Assembly (NCBI GenBank): GCA_023426865.1
Contig: JAEZBT010000419.1
Coordinates: 1-15,411 of the forward strand
Reading direction: 5' to 3'
Origin: Actinomycetes bacterium
Lineage (GTDB): Bacteria > Actinomycetota > Actinomycetes > Actinomycetales > Cellulomonadaceae
Length of the DNA stretch: 15,411 bases
The notes under the pieces are model-generated. The model was not told the DNA's origin. It saw nothing but the letters and a program-made list of their open reading frames with translations, and searched no databases. The position numbers and the translations under genes are program-made. Positions 1 through 6,247 of this stretch are shown piece by piece (position 1 is the stretch's first letter; each line of letters opens with the position of its first letter).

Positions 1-231
1 GCCTACGGCTCCGCAGCGCGACCGCGGGTGCCCGACGCCGTCACGCGGCTGCGCGGGCAGGGGGCCCGCCGCGTGGTCGTCGCCACCTACCTGCTCGCGC
101 CCGGCTGGTTCCACGACCGGCTGAGCGAGGCCGGGGCGGACGTCGTGACCGGCCCGCTCGCGCCGGACGCCCGCGTTGTGGACGTCGTGCTCGACAGGTA
201 CGACGCCGCCGTCGGCGCGCTGCGCGTCTGA
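1..231 (+). CDS. Sirohydrochlorin chelatase-like (CbiX/SirB family) protein, C-terminal part
   Basis: The reading frame is open from base 1 and stops with TGA at 229-231; the 5' end lies outside the window, so about 76 C-terminal residues are seen. The segment VVVATYLLAPGWFHDRL, followed by AGADVV, GPLAPD and VLDRYD, matches the C-terminal half of actinobacterial CbiX/SirB-type chelatases, which insert a metal (iron or cobalt) into sirohydrochlorin for siroheme or cobalamin. The metal-binding histidines usually sit mostly in the missing N-terminal part, so substrate and metal cannot be judged here. A strong hairpin starts 20 bases after the stop and probably ends the transcript. Family assignment is fairly good; the exact role is inferred. 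Confidence 0.72.
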   Translation, partial: AYGSAARPRVPDAVTRLRGQGARRVVVATYLLAPGWFHDRLSEAGADVVTGPLAPDARVVDVVLDRYDAAVGALRV

Positions 232-250
232 CTCCGCACCCGGCCAGGAC

Positions 251-285
251 CACGAAGGCCGCCCGGGCCCCGGGCGGCCTTCGTG
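251..285. terminator. Strong hairpin, probable bidirectional terminator
   Basis: Perfect 16-bp inverted repeat: left arm CACGAAGGCCGCCCGG (251-266), a 3-base loop (267-269) and right arm at 270-285. There is no long T-run on either side, as is common for terminators in high-GC actinobacteria. It lies between the end of the chelatase-like gene (plus strand) and the end of the tRNA-Val(GAC) gene (minus strand), so it can serve both converging units. Confidence 0.85.
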
Positions 286-291
286 TCGTGC

Positions 292-366
292 TGGTGGGCG
301 ATACTGGGATCGAACCAGTGACCTCTTCCGTGTCGAGGAAGCGCGCTACCGCTGCGCCAATCGCCC
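292..366 (-). tRNA. tRNA-Val (anticodon GAC)
   Basis: Read on the minus strand, the 5' end is at 366 and the acceptor stem pairs GGGCGAT with ATCGCCC. The anticodon stem CTTCC/GGAAG encloses the loop TCGACAC, giving anticodon GAC (valine; reads GUC and GUU). The T arm carries GTTCGAT. The discriminator base is A at 295 and CCA is encoded at 292-294, so the 3' end is genomically complete. It is the last gene of a Gly-Cys-Val tRNA cluster, 8 bases after tRNA-Cys, and ends just before the hairpin at 251-285. Confidence 0.97.
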
Positions 367-374
367 GTGTTGTG

Positions 375-448
375 TGGAGGTGGAGACGGGATTCGAACCC
401 GTGTGTACGGCTTTGCAGGCCGCTGCCTCGCCTCTCGGCCACTCCACC
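375..448 (-). tRNA. tRNA-Cys (anticodon GCA)
   Basis: Minus strand, 5' end at 448: acceptor GGTGGAG pairs with CTCCACC. The anticodon loop CTGCAAA gives GCA (cysteine). The T arm contains GTTCGAA. The discriminator is U (position 378 on the minus strand), the known identity base for tRNA-Cys. CCA is encoded at 375-377. It is the middle gene of the cluster, 47 bases downstream of tRNA-Gly and 8 bases upstream of tRNA-Val, so the three are probably cut from one precursor. Confidence 0.97.
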
Positions 449-495
449 GTTCGGCTGATCACCGAGGCCTCAGCCTACGGGTCGTCTCGCCTCCG

Positions 496-568
496 AGCGG
501 ACGACGGGACTCGAACCCGCGACCCTCACCTTGGCAAGGTGATGCGCTACCAACTGCGCTACGTCCGC
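496..568 (-). tRNA. tRNA-Gly (anticodon GCC)
   Basis: Minus strand, 5' end at 568: acceptor GCGGACG pairs with CGTCCGC. The D arm has AGTTGGTAG, the anticodon stem CACCT/AGGTG encloses the GCC anticodon (glycine; reads GGC and GGU), and the T arm carries GTTCGAG. The discriminator is U at 496. Bases 493-495 do not encode CCA, unlike the two neighbouring tRNAs, so CCA must be added by the nucleotidyltransferase. It is the first gene of the cluster and has a plausible promoter about 40 bases upstream. Confidence 0.97.
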
Positions 569-610
569 GCGGCACGTCCTGGGCCGAAACCCGTTCCGTG
601 CGCGTCCCGA

Positions 611-641
611 ACAATAACCGACCGCCGCGACGAGAGTCCAA
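611..641 (-). promoter_or_regulatory. Candidate promoter of the Gly-Cys-Val tRNA cluster
   Basis: On the minus strand a TTGGAC box (636-641) and a TATTGT box (611-616) are separated by 19 bases, slightly longer than usual. Both resemble the -35 and -10 elements of a housekeeping sigma promoter and stand out as A/T-bearing motifs in GC-rich sequence. The expected start, near 604, would leave a leader of about 36 bases before tRNA-Gly. Confidence 0.5.
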
Positions 642-729
642 CTCGAACGGCGCTCGGCGGCCCAGAACCCGTCCGGGACCGGATGATCGCTCCGCGGCGA
701 GCACCGGCTGGGGCGCGAGGCGTCCCAGC

Positions 730-744
730 TACCGTGAGCGGGTG
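730..744 (+). promoter_or_regulatory. -10 box and leaderless start of pabB
   Basis: TACCGT at 730-735 is followed 6 bases later by the in-frame GTG at 742. That spacing places the expected transcription start on or next to the start codon, the typical layout of an actinobacterial leaderless gene. No purine-rich ribosome binding site precedes the GTG. A clear -35 box is not visible. Confidence 0.55.
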
Positions 745-1902
745 CGTGCCACCCGCCCCTCTCATGACCCGGCAGCCGCGGCCGCGGACGCCGGGCACGC
801 CTGGTTCGCGGGGATCCGTGCCGGCCGGCCCGTGGAGTCCATCCGCCTGCCGGAGGAGGCGGACCGGATGCGCGCCGGCTTCTGGGTCGTCGTGGCGGAC
901 TTCGAGGGTGACGGCCGGGCCTGGCGCTTCGCGGACGTCGTCCGCGACGACGCCGCCGGTCCGGGCGGGGATCTCAGGTGGGGGCGGGGCAGAGAGCCGT
1001 GGGCGGGCCCGACGGGCCCGTGGCGCTCGTCGCTGGACGAGGCGCAGTACCGGGCCGGCGTCGAGGCCGTCCGCGCCCGTATCCGGGCCGGGGACGTCTA
1101 CCAGGTGAACCTCTGCCGGGTCCTCGAGGCCGACCTGGGCGGATGCGCGGGTGACGAGCCGGCGGCCGGGGCCCTCGGGGCCCGGCTCGCGGCGGGCAAC
1201 CCAGCGCCGTTCGCGGGCGGCATCCAGGTGCCGCACGGCGGGCCGCTGCCGCCGGTCTGGCTCGTGAGCGCGTCGCCCGAGCGGTTCTGCTCGGTGGCCG
1301 ACGGGCGCGTGGCGTCGGGACCCATCAAGGGCACCGCGCCGACGGCGGAGGGCCTCACCACCAAGGACGCTGCCGAGAACGTCATGATCACGGACATGGT
1401 CCGCAACGACCTGCAGCGCGTGTGCGAACCGGCGAGCGTCGAGGTCACCGCGCTGCTCGCCGTCGAGCACCACCCGGGCCTGGTGCACCTGGTCAGCACG
1501 GTCGTCGGCACGCTCCTGCCCGAGGCCGGCTGGGCCGACGTCCTCGCGGCGACCTACCCACCCGCCTCGGTGTCCGGGGCGCCCAAGCTCGCGGCGCTCG
1601 AGGTCATCCGGGAGCTCGAGCCCGTACCGCGCGGCCCGTACTGCGGTGCGTTCGGTTGGATCGACGGTGACGCGGGCCGCGCCGAGCTGGCGGTGACGAT
1701 CCGCTCGTTCTGGTGGACGCCCGAGGAGGGTGGCCGGCTGCGGTTCGGCACCGGCGCGGGCATCACCTGGGACTCCAACCCCGGGGCCGAGTGGGCCGAG
1801 ACCGAGCTCAAGGCGGCGCGGCTCGTGACGCTCGCTGCCGGCGCGTCGGGTTCGTGCCAGGCTGGCGGGGCGACCGAGAGACTGCCGGACGGGAGGCACT
1901 GA
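742..1902 (+). CDS. pabB: Aminodeoxychorismate synthase component I (chorismate-binding enzyme)
   Basis: About 386 aa. It belongs to the chorismate-binding family and probably aminates chorismate to 4-amino-4-deoxychorismate for p-aminobenzoate and folate synthesis, using ammonia from a PabA glutaminase that is not in this window. Visible motifs are GDVYQVNLCR, PIKGT (Lys about residue 196), MITDMVRNDL, HHPGLVHLVSTVVGTL, SVSGAPK and GAFGWID. The Lys in PIKGT is the residue that separates PabB-type enzymes from anthranilate and isochorismate synthases, so I favour PabB over TrpE. The frame stays open upstream through the tRNA genes; I chose GTG at 742 because of the -10 box directly before it. 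The protein is shorter than typical full-length PabB (roughly 450 aa), with a reduced N-terminal domain. The stop shares a base with the start of pabC, which catalyses the next step. Confidence 0.87.
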   Translation: MRATRPSHDPAAAAADAGHAWFAGIRAGRPVESIRLPEEADRMRAGFWVVVADFEGDGRAWRFADVVRDDAAGPGGDLRWGRGREPWAGPTGPWRSSLDEAQYRAGVEAVRARIRAGDVYQVNLCRVLEADLGGCAGDEPAAGALGARLAAGNPAPFAGGIQVPHGGPLPPVWLVSASPERFCSVADGRVASGPIKGTAPTAEGLTTKDAAENVMITDMVRNDLQRVCEPASVEVTALLAVEHHPGLVHLVSTVVGTLLPEAGWADVLAATYPPASVSGAPKLAALEVIRELEPVPRGPYCGAFGWIDGDAGRAELAVTIRSFWWTPEEGGRLRFGTGAGITWDSNPGAEWAETELKAARLVTLAAGASGSCQAGGATERLPDGRH

Positions 1903-2762
1903 TGGGTATCGAGGGCACCGTGGCCTGGGTGGACGGGCGGCTGTGCGACCCGCTCGAGCCGAGGCTCGCCCCGCTCGACCACGGCGTGACGGTCGGTGAC
2001 GGCGTCTTCGAGACCTGCGGCGTCGTCCAGGGTCGGGCCTTCGCCCTCACCCGTCACCTGCGTCGGCTGCGCCACTCCGCCGTCGGGATCGGGCTGCCCG
2101 AGCCCGACGAGGACCTGATCCGGTCCGCCGTGGCCGAGGTCCTCGCGGCGGGCAGCGGGCTCGGGCGGCTGCGGATCACCGTCACGGCCGGGATCGGGCC
2201 GCTCGGCTCGGGGCGCATCCCGGGGCGGCCCACGGTGCTGGTGCTCGCCGGCCCCGCGAACCCGCCCGACGTCGTCCGCGTGGTCCGGGTGCCGTGGGTC
2301 CGCAACGAACGGTCGGCGGTCGCCGGCGTGAAGACCACGTCGTACGTCGAGAACGCGGTCGTCCTCGCGCACGCGCAGGCCCAGGGCGCCGACGAGGCGC
2401 TCCTGGCGAACACGGTGGGCGAGCTCTGCGAGGGCACCGGCACGAACGTCTTCGTCGAGACCGGGGGAGAGGTCCTCACGCCGCCGCTGAGCAGCGGCTG
2501 CCTCGGCGGCATCACACGCGAGCTCGTGCTCGAGTGGGGCGCGCAGGCGGGGCTGCCCGTCCGTGAGGCGCGCCCGGGCGAGCTGCCCTACGCCGTCCTG
2601 GACGACGTCGCGGCGGGCCGCGCCCACCTGGGGCTCACCGGGTCGGTGCGCACGGTCGCGCCGGTCGTGGCGCTCGACGGGTCACCGGTGGTGCAGGGGC
2701 CGTTGGTGGCGCAGCTGCGCGCGCTGTACGCCGCGCGCGAGCCCCAGGACCTGGATCCCTGA
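1902..2762 (+). CDS. pabC: Aminodeoxychorismate lyase, class IV aminotransferase family
   Basis: 286 aa, PLP-dependent fold-type IV protein. The probable role is to split 4-amino-4-deoxychorismate into p-aminobenzoate and pyruvate. The PLP lysine is likely K144 in GVKTTSYVEN. The cofactor-binding glutamate lies in ELCEGTGTNVF (about E177), and SGCLGGITREL is the usual phosphate-binding loop segment. The start ATG overlaps the TGA stop of the upstream chorismate-binding gene by one base (TGATG), so translation is probably coupled and the two enzymes catalyse consecutive steps. The family also holds branched-chain and D-amino-acid aminotransferases, which sequence alone does not always exclude; the pabB neighbour decides the call. 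Two small hairpins follow the gene. Confidence 0.86.
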   Translation: MGIEGTVAWVDGRLCDPLEPRLAPLDHGVTVGDGVFETCGVVQGRAFALTRHLRRLRHSAVGIGLPEPDEDLIRSAVAEVLAAGSGLGRLRITVTAGIGPLGSGRIPGRPTVLVLAGPANPPDVVRVVRVPWVRNERSAVAGVKTTSYVENAVVLAHAQAQGADEALLANTVGELCEGTGTNVFVETGGEVLTPPLSSGCLGGITRELVLEWGAQAGLPVREARPGELPYAVLDDVAAGRAHLGLTGSVRTVAPVVALDGSPVVQGPLVAQLRALYAAREPQDLDP

Positions 2763-2815
2763 GGGGTCCCGGGCCTGCCCTCGCAGGCACCCGCAGACGC
2801 GCGCGGACACGGGAG

Positions 2816-2840
2816 GAGGCGGCGCGGAACGCACCGCCTC
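2816..2840. terminator. Hairpin between converging pabC and the SsgA-like gene
   Basis: GAGGCGG (2816-2822) pairs with CCGCCTC (2834-2840); inside, GCG and CGC can add three more pairs around a GAA loop after one mismatch. A smaller hairpin, GCCTGC/GCAGGC at 2773-2788, lies closer to pabC. Both are in the 108-base gap between the ends of two converging genes, so a shared terminator role is likely. No T-run is present. Confidence 0.5.
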
Positions 2841-2870
2841 AGGAGGGGGACTCTCAGGCGTCGGGTCGGC

Positions 2871-3299
2871 TCAGGCGTCGAGCAGGCTGACGATGAGGCG
2901 CGAGATCTCGTCCTCCATCCGGCTCGACTCCGAGCCGAACGGCACCAGCGCCGTGGTGGCGGACAGGAAGCGCGCGAACGGCTCGGCCGGGCCGGCGAGG
3001 AGGGCGTCGCCCTCGACGCCGCTGAGGGCGACGAGCAGGTAGGCGGGGTCCTCGTCACGCCAGATGCGCACGTCGCCGGTGCCGGCGGGGGAGCTGGGGT
3101 CGGCGAGGACTCCCTGCGCGATGAGCTCGCGACCGACGAGCCAGGTGCACGCGGACTGCGTGCCGGTGAACTCGATCCGGACCGTGTAGGGGTCCGCGCT
3201 CTCGAACGTGAGCTCGGCCTTGACGGGAAGAACGCTCGCGTCGGAGAGGACGAGGTGCATGGAGACCACCTCGCGAACGTCAGGCACAGAACCTGCCAT
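2871..3299 (-). CDS. SsgA-like (SALP) family sporulation/cell division regulator
   Basis: 142 aa, the full length expected for SsgA-like proteins. These are small actinobacterial proteins that help place the division machinery; in Streptomyces SsgB recruits FtsZ to sporulation septa. Recognisable parts are LVLSDASVLPVKAELTFES, DPYTVRIEF, WLVGRELIAQGVL, GDVRIW and a C-terminal FLSATTALVPFGSE. There is no signal peptide or membrane segment, so it should be cytoplasmic. The ATG at 3299 is preceded at good distance by GGAGGTG (minus strand, 3304-3310). It is transcribed away from tRNA-Val(CAC) and toward pabC. It most likely corresponds to the SsgB-like member kept in non-sporulating actinobacteria, but I cannot assign the subtype. 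Confidence 0.85.
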   Translation of the reverse strand: MAGSVPDVREVVSMHLVLSDASVLPVKAELTFESADPYTVRIEFTGTQSACTWLVGRELIAQGVLADPSSPAGTGDVRIWRDEDPAYLLVALSGVEGDALLAGPAEPFARFLSATTALVPFGSESSRMEDEISRLIVSLLDA

Positions 3300-3362
3300 C
3301 GCTCACCTCCCTACCGGTAGTCGCTGCCCGATCATTCCTGTCCAGCCCGCCAGCCCACCAGG

Positions 3363-3392
3363 TTCGCCTGCACCTTGTGGATTCGCTAGCAT
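3363..3392 (+). promoter_or_regulatory. Candidate promoter of tRNA-Val(CAC)
   Basis: TAGCAT at 3387-3392 is a good -10 box; a weak -35 candidate TTCGCC lies at 3363-3368 (18-base spacing). The expected start near 3399 gives a leader of about 27 bases before the tRNA. The 11 bases TCGCTAGCATC around this box recur at the thrS promoter (3614-3624). Confidence 0.5.
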
Positions 3393-3425
3393 CGTCCACG
3401 TCGCGGCAAGCCTGGCTCGCCGCAC

Positions 3426-3497
3426 GGGCGATTGGCTCAGTGGTAGAGCGCCTCGTTCACACCGAGGAGGTCACTGGTTCGAACCCAGTATCGCCCA
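3426..3497 (+). tRNA. tRNA-Val (anticodon CAC)
   Basis: Acceptor GGGCGAT pairs with ATCGCCC. The D arm is GGCTCAGTGGTAGAGC, the anticodon stem CCTCG/CGAGG encloses TTCACAC with anticodon CAC (valine; reads GUG), and the T arm has GTTCGAA. The discriminator is A at 3497. The next bases are CCC, so CCA is not encoded. Acceptor and T arms are almost identical to the tRNA-Val(GAC) gene at 292-366, which lies in opposite orientation. Confidence 0.97.
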
Positions 3498-3613
3498 CCC
3501 CTGGTTCTACGGGAGTACGCCAAACGGGCGGAGTTTGCTCCCCGGCACGCCTGTGAGCGTGGGTTTCGCGAAATTCACCCGCTCCGACTCCTCATCGTCG
3601 GTCCGTCCGGGCC

Positions 3614-3624
3614 TCGCTAGCATC
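3614..3624 (+). promoter_or_regulatory. Candidate -10 region of the thrS operon promoter
   Basis: TAGCAT at 3618-3623 lies inside the 11-mer TCGCTAGCATC shared with the tRNA-Val promoter. A start near 3630 would give a leader of about 30 bases, too short for a T-box riboswitch, and I see no T-box-like stem. No good -35 box is apparent. The perfect palindrome TTTCGCGAAA (3564-3573) lies about 45 bases upstream. Confidence 0.45.
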
Positions 3625-3659
3625 AGGAGCCGACCACCGCACTCACGAGAGGTTCCCCC

Positions 3660-5672
3660 GTGCCCACGATCAGCCTGACCGTCGACGGCGTCCAGCGTTC
3701 CGTGGACGACGGCACCACCGGGGCCGACCTTTTCGCGGACCGGCGCGACGTCGTCGTTGCCCGCGTCGACGGCGAGCTGCGGGACCTCGCGGCCCAGGTG
3801 ACCGACGGCGCCGTCGTCGAGGGCGTGACGATCGACTCGCCGGACGGCCTGGCGGTGCTGCGCCACTCGGCCGCCCACGTGCTCGCCCAGGCGGTCCAGG
3901 AGGTCAACCCGTCGGCGCGGCTCGGCATCGGCCCGCCCATCACCGACGGGTTCTACTACGACTTCGACGTCGAGACGCCCTTCACGCCCGAGGACCTCAA
4001 GGCCCTCGAGAAGGTCATGGCCCGGATCGTCCGGGAGGGGCAGACCTTCCGGCGCTGGGACCTGTCGGAGGACGAGGCGCGCGTGGCCCTCGCGGGCGAG
4101 CCCTACAAGCTCGAGCTCATCGGCCTCAAGGGCACGCCGGCCGCGGCCGACGACGGCGCCTCGGTCGAGGTGGGGCTCGGCGGGCTGAGCATCTACCAGA
4201 ACGTCCGGGGCGCCGGCCGCGAGTCCGAGCAGGTGGTGTGGCAGGACCTCTGCCGCGGCCCGCACCTGCCGAGCACGCGGCTCATCGGCAACGGGTTCCG
4301 GCTCATGCGCTCGGCGGCCGCGTACTGGCGCGGCTCGGAGAAGAACCCGCAGCTCCAGCGCGTGTACGGCACGGCGTGGCCGTCCAAGGACGAGCTGACC
4401 GCCTACCTCGACCGGCTCGCCGAGGCGGAGCGCCGCGACCATCGCCGGCTCGGCAACGAGCTCGACCTGTTCTCCTTCCCCGATGAGATCGGCTCCGGCC
4501 TTGCGGTCTTCCACCCCAGGGGGGGCATCGTCCGCATGGAGATGGAGGAGTACTCCCGCCGGCGGCACGTCGAGGCCGGGTACTCGTTCGTCAACAGCCC
4601 GCACATCACCAAGTCGAAGCTCTTCGAGATCTCCGGGCACCTCGACTGGTACGCGGACGGCATGTACCCGCCGATGCAGCTCGACGAGGAGCGCGACGGC
4701 GGCGGCAACGTGCGGCGGCAGGGGCAGGACTACTACCTCAAGCCGATGAACTGCCCGATGCACAACCTCGTCTTCGCGTCACGCGGCCGCTCCTACCGTG
4801 AGCTGCCGCTCCGGCTCTTCGAGTTCGGCACGGTCTACCGGTACGAGAAGTCCGGTGTGGTGCACGGCATGACGCGGGCCCGCGGCTTCACCCAGGACGA
4901 CGCGCACATCTACTGCACTCGGGACCAGATGCGCACCGAGCTCGCGCGGACCCTGCAGTTCGTCCTCGACCTGCTCAGCGACTACGGCCTCAGCGACTTC
5001 TACCTCGAGCTGTCCACGAAGAACCCCGACAAGTTCATCGGCGACGACGCCACGTGGGCCGAGGCGACCGAGGTGCTGCGGGAGGTCGCCACGGGCTCCG
5101 GGCTGGACCTCGTGGACGACCCGGGCGGCGCCGCGTTCTACGGTCCGAAGATCTCGGTCCAGGCGAAGGACGCCATCGGGCGCACGTGGCAGCTGTCCAC
5201 GATCCAGCTCGACTTCTTCCTGCCGGAGCGCTTCGAGCTGGAGTACACGGCGGCGGACGGCACGCGTCAGCGCCCAGTCATGATCCACCGCGCGCTGTTC
5301 GGGTCGATCGAGCGCTTCTTCGCGATCCTCGTCGAGCACTACGCCGGCGCGTTCCCCGCGTGGCTGGCGCCCGTCCAGGTGCTCGCCGTGCCCGTGGCCG
5401 AGCCGTTCAACGACTACCTGGCCGACGTCGTCGCCCAGCTGCGCGCGCAGGGGATCCGGGCCGAGCTCGACCTGTCCGACGACCGGTTCGGCAAGAAGAT
5501 CCGCAACGCGGCGACGCAGAAGGTGCCGTTCGTGCTCATCGCCGGCGGCGAGGACGCGGCGGCGGGCGCCGTCTCGTTCCGCTACCGCGACGGGCGTCAG
5601 GACAACGGGGTGCCGGTCGCCGAAGCGATCGCGCGCGTCGTCGAGGCGGTCCGGGACCGGGCGCAGGTGTGA
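3660..5672 (+). CDS. thrS: Threonine--tRNA ligase
   Basis: 670 aa, full length. It charges tRNA-Thr with threonine in the cytoplasm. The N-terminal TGS domain covers about residues 1-60. The editing domain follows, with HSAAHVLAQAV and CRGPHLPST supplying its histidines and cysteine. The class II core contains MNCPMHN, LFEFGTVYR, HGMTRARGFTQDDAHIYC and VMIHRALFGSIERFF. The zinc ligands known from E. coli ThrRS align with C365, H416 and H543 here. The C-terminal anticodon-binding domain starts near LAPVQVLAV. The GTG at 3660 fits the start of the TGS domain. The gene leads a chain of six overlapping genes; its last bases GTGA also start the HIT-family gene. All expected catalytic motifs are intact. 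Confidence 0.98.
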   Translation: MPTISLTVDGVQRSVDDGTTGADLFADRRDVVVARVDGELRDLAAQVTDGAVVEGVTIDSPDGLAVLRHSAAHVLAQAVQEVNPSARLGIGPPITDGFYYDFDVETPFTPEDLKALEKVMARIVREGQTFRRWDLSEDEARVALAGEPYKLELIGLKGTPAAADDGASVEVGLGGLSIYQNVRGAGRESEQVVWQDLCRGPHLPSTRLIGNGFRLMRSAAAYWRGSEKNPQLQRVYGTAWPSKDELTAYLDRLAEAERRDHRRLGNELDLFSFPDEIGSGLAVFHPRGGIVRMEMEEYSRRRHVEAGYSFVNSPHITKSKLFEISGHLDWYADGMYPPMQLDEERDGGGNVRRQGQDYYLKPMNCPMHNLVFASRGRSYRELPLRLFEFGTVYRYEKSGVVHGMTRARGFTQDDAHIYCTRDQMRTELARTLQFVLDLLSDYGLSDFYLELSTKNPDKFIGDDATWAEATEVLREVATGSGLDLVDDPGGAAFYGPKISVQAKDAIGRTWQLSTIQLDFFLPERFELEYTAADGTRQRPVMIHRALFGSIERFFAILVEHYAGAFPAWLAPVQVLAVPVAEPFNDYLADVVAQLRAQGIRAELDLSDDRFGKKIRNAATQKVPFVLIAGGEDAAAGAVSFRYRDGRQDNGVPVAEAIARVVEAVRDRAQV

Positions 5673-6247
5673 GCGTGCCGGAGGACGACAGCGCCGTCGT
5701 CGAGTCGCCGGGCCTTCTCGCCGGCGACCCCGACGGCCTCCAGCGGCTGTGGACGCCACACCGCGCCGTCTACCTGGGAGGCGAGAACAAGCCGACCGGC
5801 GCCGGGCCCGAGACGTGCCCGTTCTGCCGGGCCGCGGCCGCCACCGACGACGCCGAGGTGCTCGTCGTGGCCCGCGGGCGACTCGTGTTCGCACTGCTCA
5901 ACCTCTACCCGTACAACTCGGGGCACCTCATGGTCCTGCCGTACCGGCACGTCGGCGACTACACCGAGCTCACGGCCGACGAGGCCGTCGAGCTCGGCAC
6001 GATGACCGCCGACGCGATGCGGACCCTGCGGGACACCTACCGGGCGCAGGGCTTCAACCTCGGCGTCAACCAGGGCAGCGCGGCCGGGGCCGGGATCGCC
6101 GCGCACCTGCACCAGCACGTCGTGCCCCGGTGGACCGGTGACGCGAACTTCCTGCCCGTCGTGGGGCGGACCAAGACCCTGCCGGAGCTGCTGGCCGACA
6201 CGCGCGAGCGCCTGGCCGCCGCCTGGCCGACGGAGGGACGAGCGTGA
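5669..6247 (+). CDS. HIT-family hydrolase/phosphorylase, Ap4A phosphorylase-like
   Basis: 192 aa. The histidine triad HLHQHVV (H146, H148, H150) is the nucleotidyl-transfer site of the HIT superfamily, and LNLYPYNSGHLMVLPYRHV is the usual upstream strand region. CPFC (C50, C53) suggests a structural metal site, as in several HIT proteins. In Mycobacterium tuberculosis the gene directly after thrS, Rv2613c, is a HIT protein shown to be a diadenosine tetraphosphate phosphorylase; the same position and motifs make that activity the best guess. Ap4A is a by-product of aminoacyl-tRNA synthetases, which would fit a neighbour of thrS. The GTG start forms a GTGA overlap with thrS; a second GTG at 5675 is possible. 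The 3' end overlaps pgsA in the same way. Confidence 0.85.
   Translation: MSVPEDDSAVVESPGLLAGDPDGLQRLWTPHRAVYLGGENKPTGAGPETCPFCRAAAATDDAEVLVVARGRLVFALLNLYPYNSGHLMVLPYRHVGDYTELTADEAVELGTMTADAMRTLRDTYRAQGFNLGVNQGSAAGAGIAAHLHQHVVPRWTGDANFLPVVGRTKTLPELLADTRERLAAAWPTEGRA

Noticed and set aside
628..652. A stretch resembling a tRNA T-arm (ACTCGAAC) upstream of the tRNA-Gly gene, perhaps a tRNA remnant
   Set aside because: The flanking bases do not form a T stem and no acceptor, D or anticodon arm can be found; it overlaps the candidate promoter instead.
367..741. Upstream extension of the pabB reading frame through the tRNA genes
   Set aside because: The frame is open only because GC-rich sequence has few stops; it crosses two tRNA genes on the other strand, and the -10 box before GTG 742 gives a better start.
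559..1899. Long open frame on the minus strand opposite pabB
   Set aside because: It reads as Arg/Pro/Gly/Ala-rich low-complexity protein without motifs, while the plus strand carries clear chorismate-enzyme motifs; it is an antisense shadow.
292..3497. Integrated element using a tRNA gene as attachment site
   Set aside because: No integrase, no direct repeat of a tRNA 3' end and no change in base composition; the repeated tRNA sequences are whole functional genes in inverted orientation.
3498..3659. Possible T-box or other riboswitch before thrS
   Set aside because: No T-box consensus or specifier stem is seen, and the -10 box at 3618 leaves a leader of only about 30 bases.
3507..4763. Minus-strand open frame opposite the start of thrS
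   Set aside because: No recognisable domain, composition typical of an antisense frame, and it overlaps the conserved thrS coding sequence.
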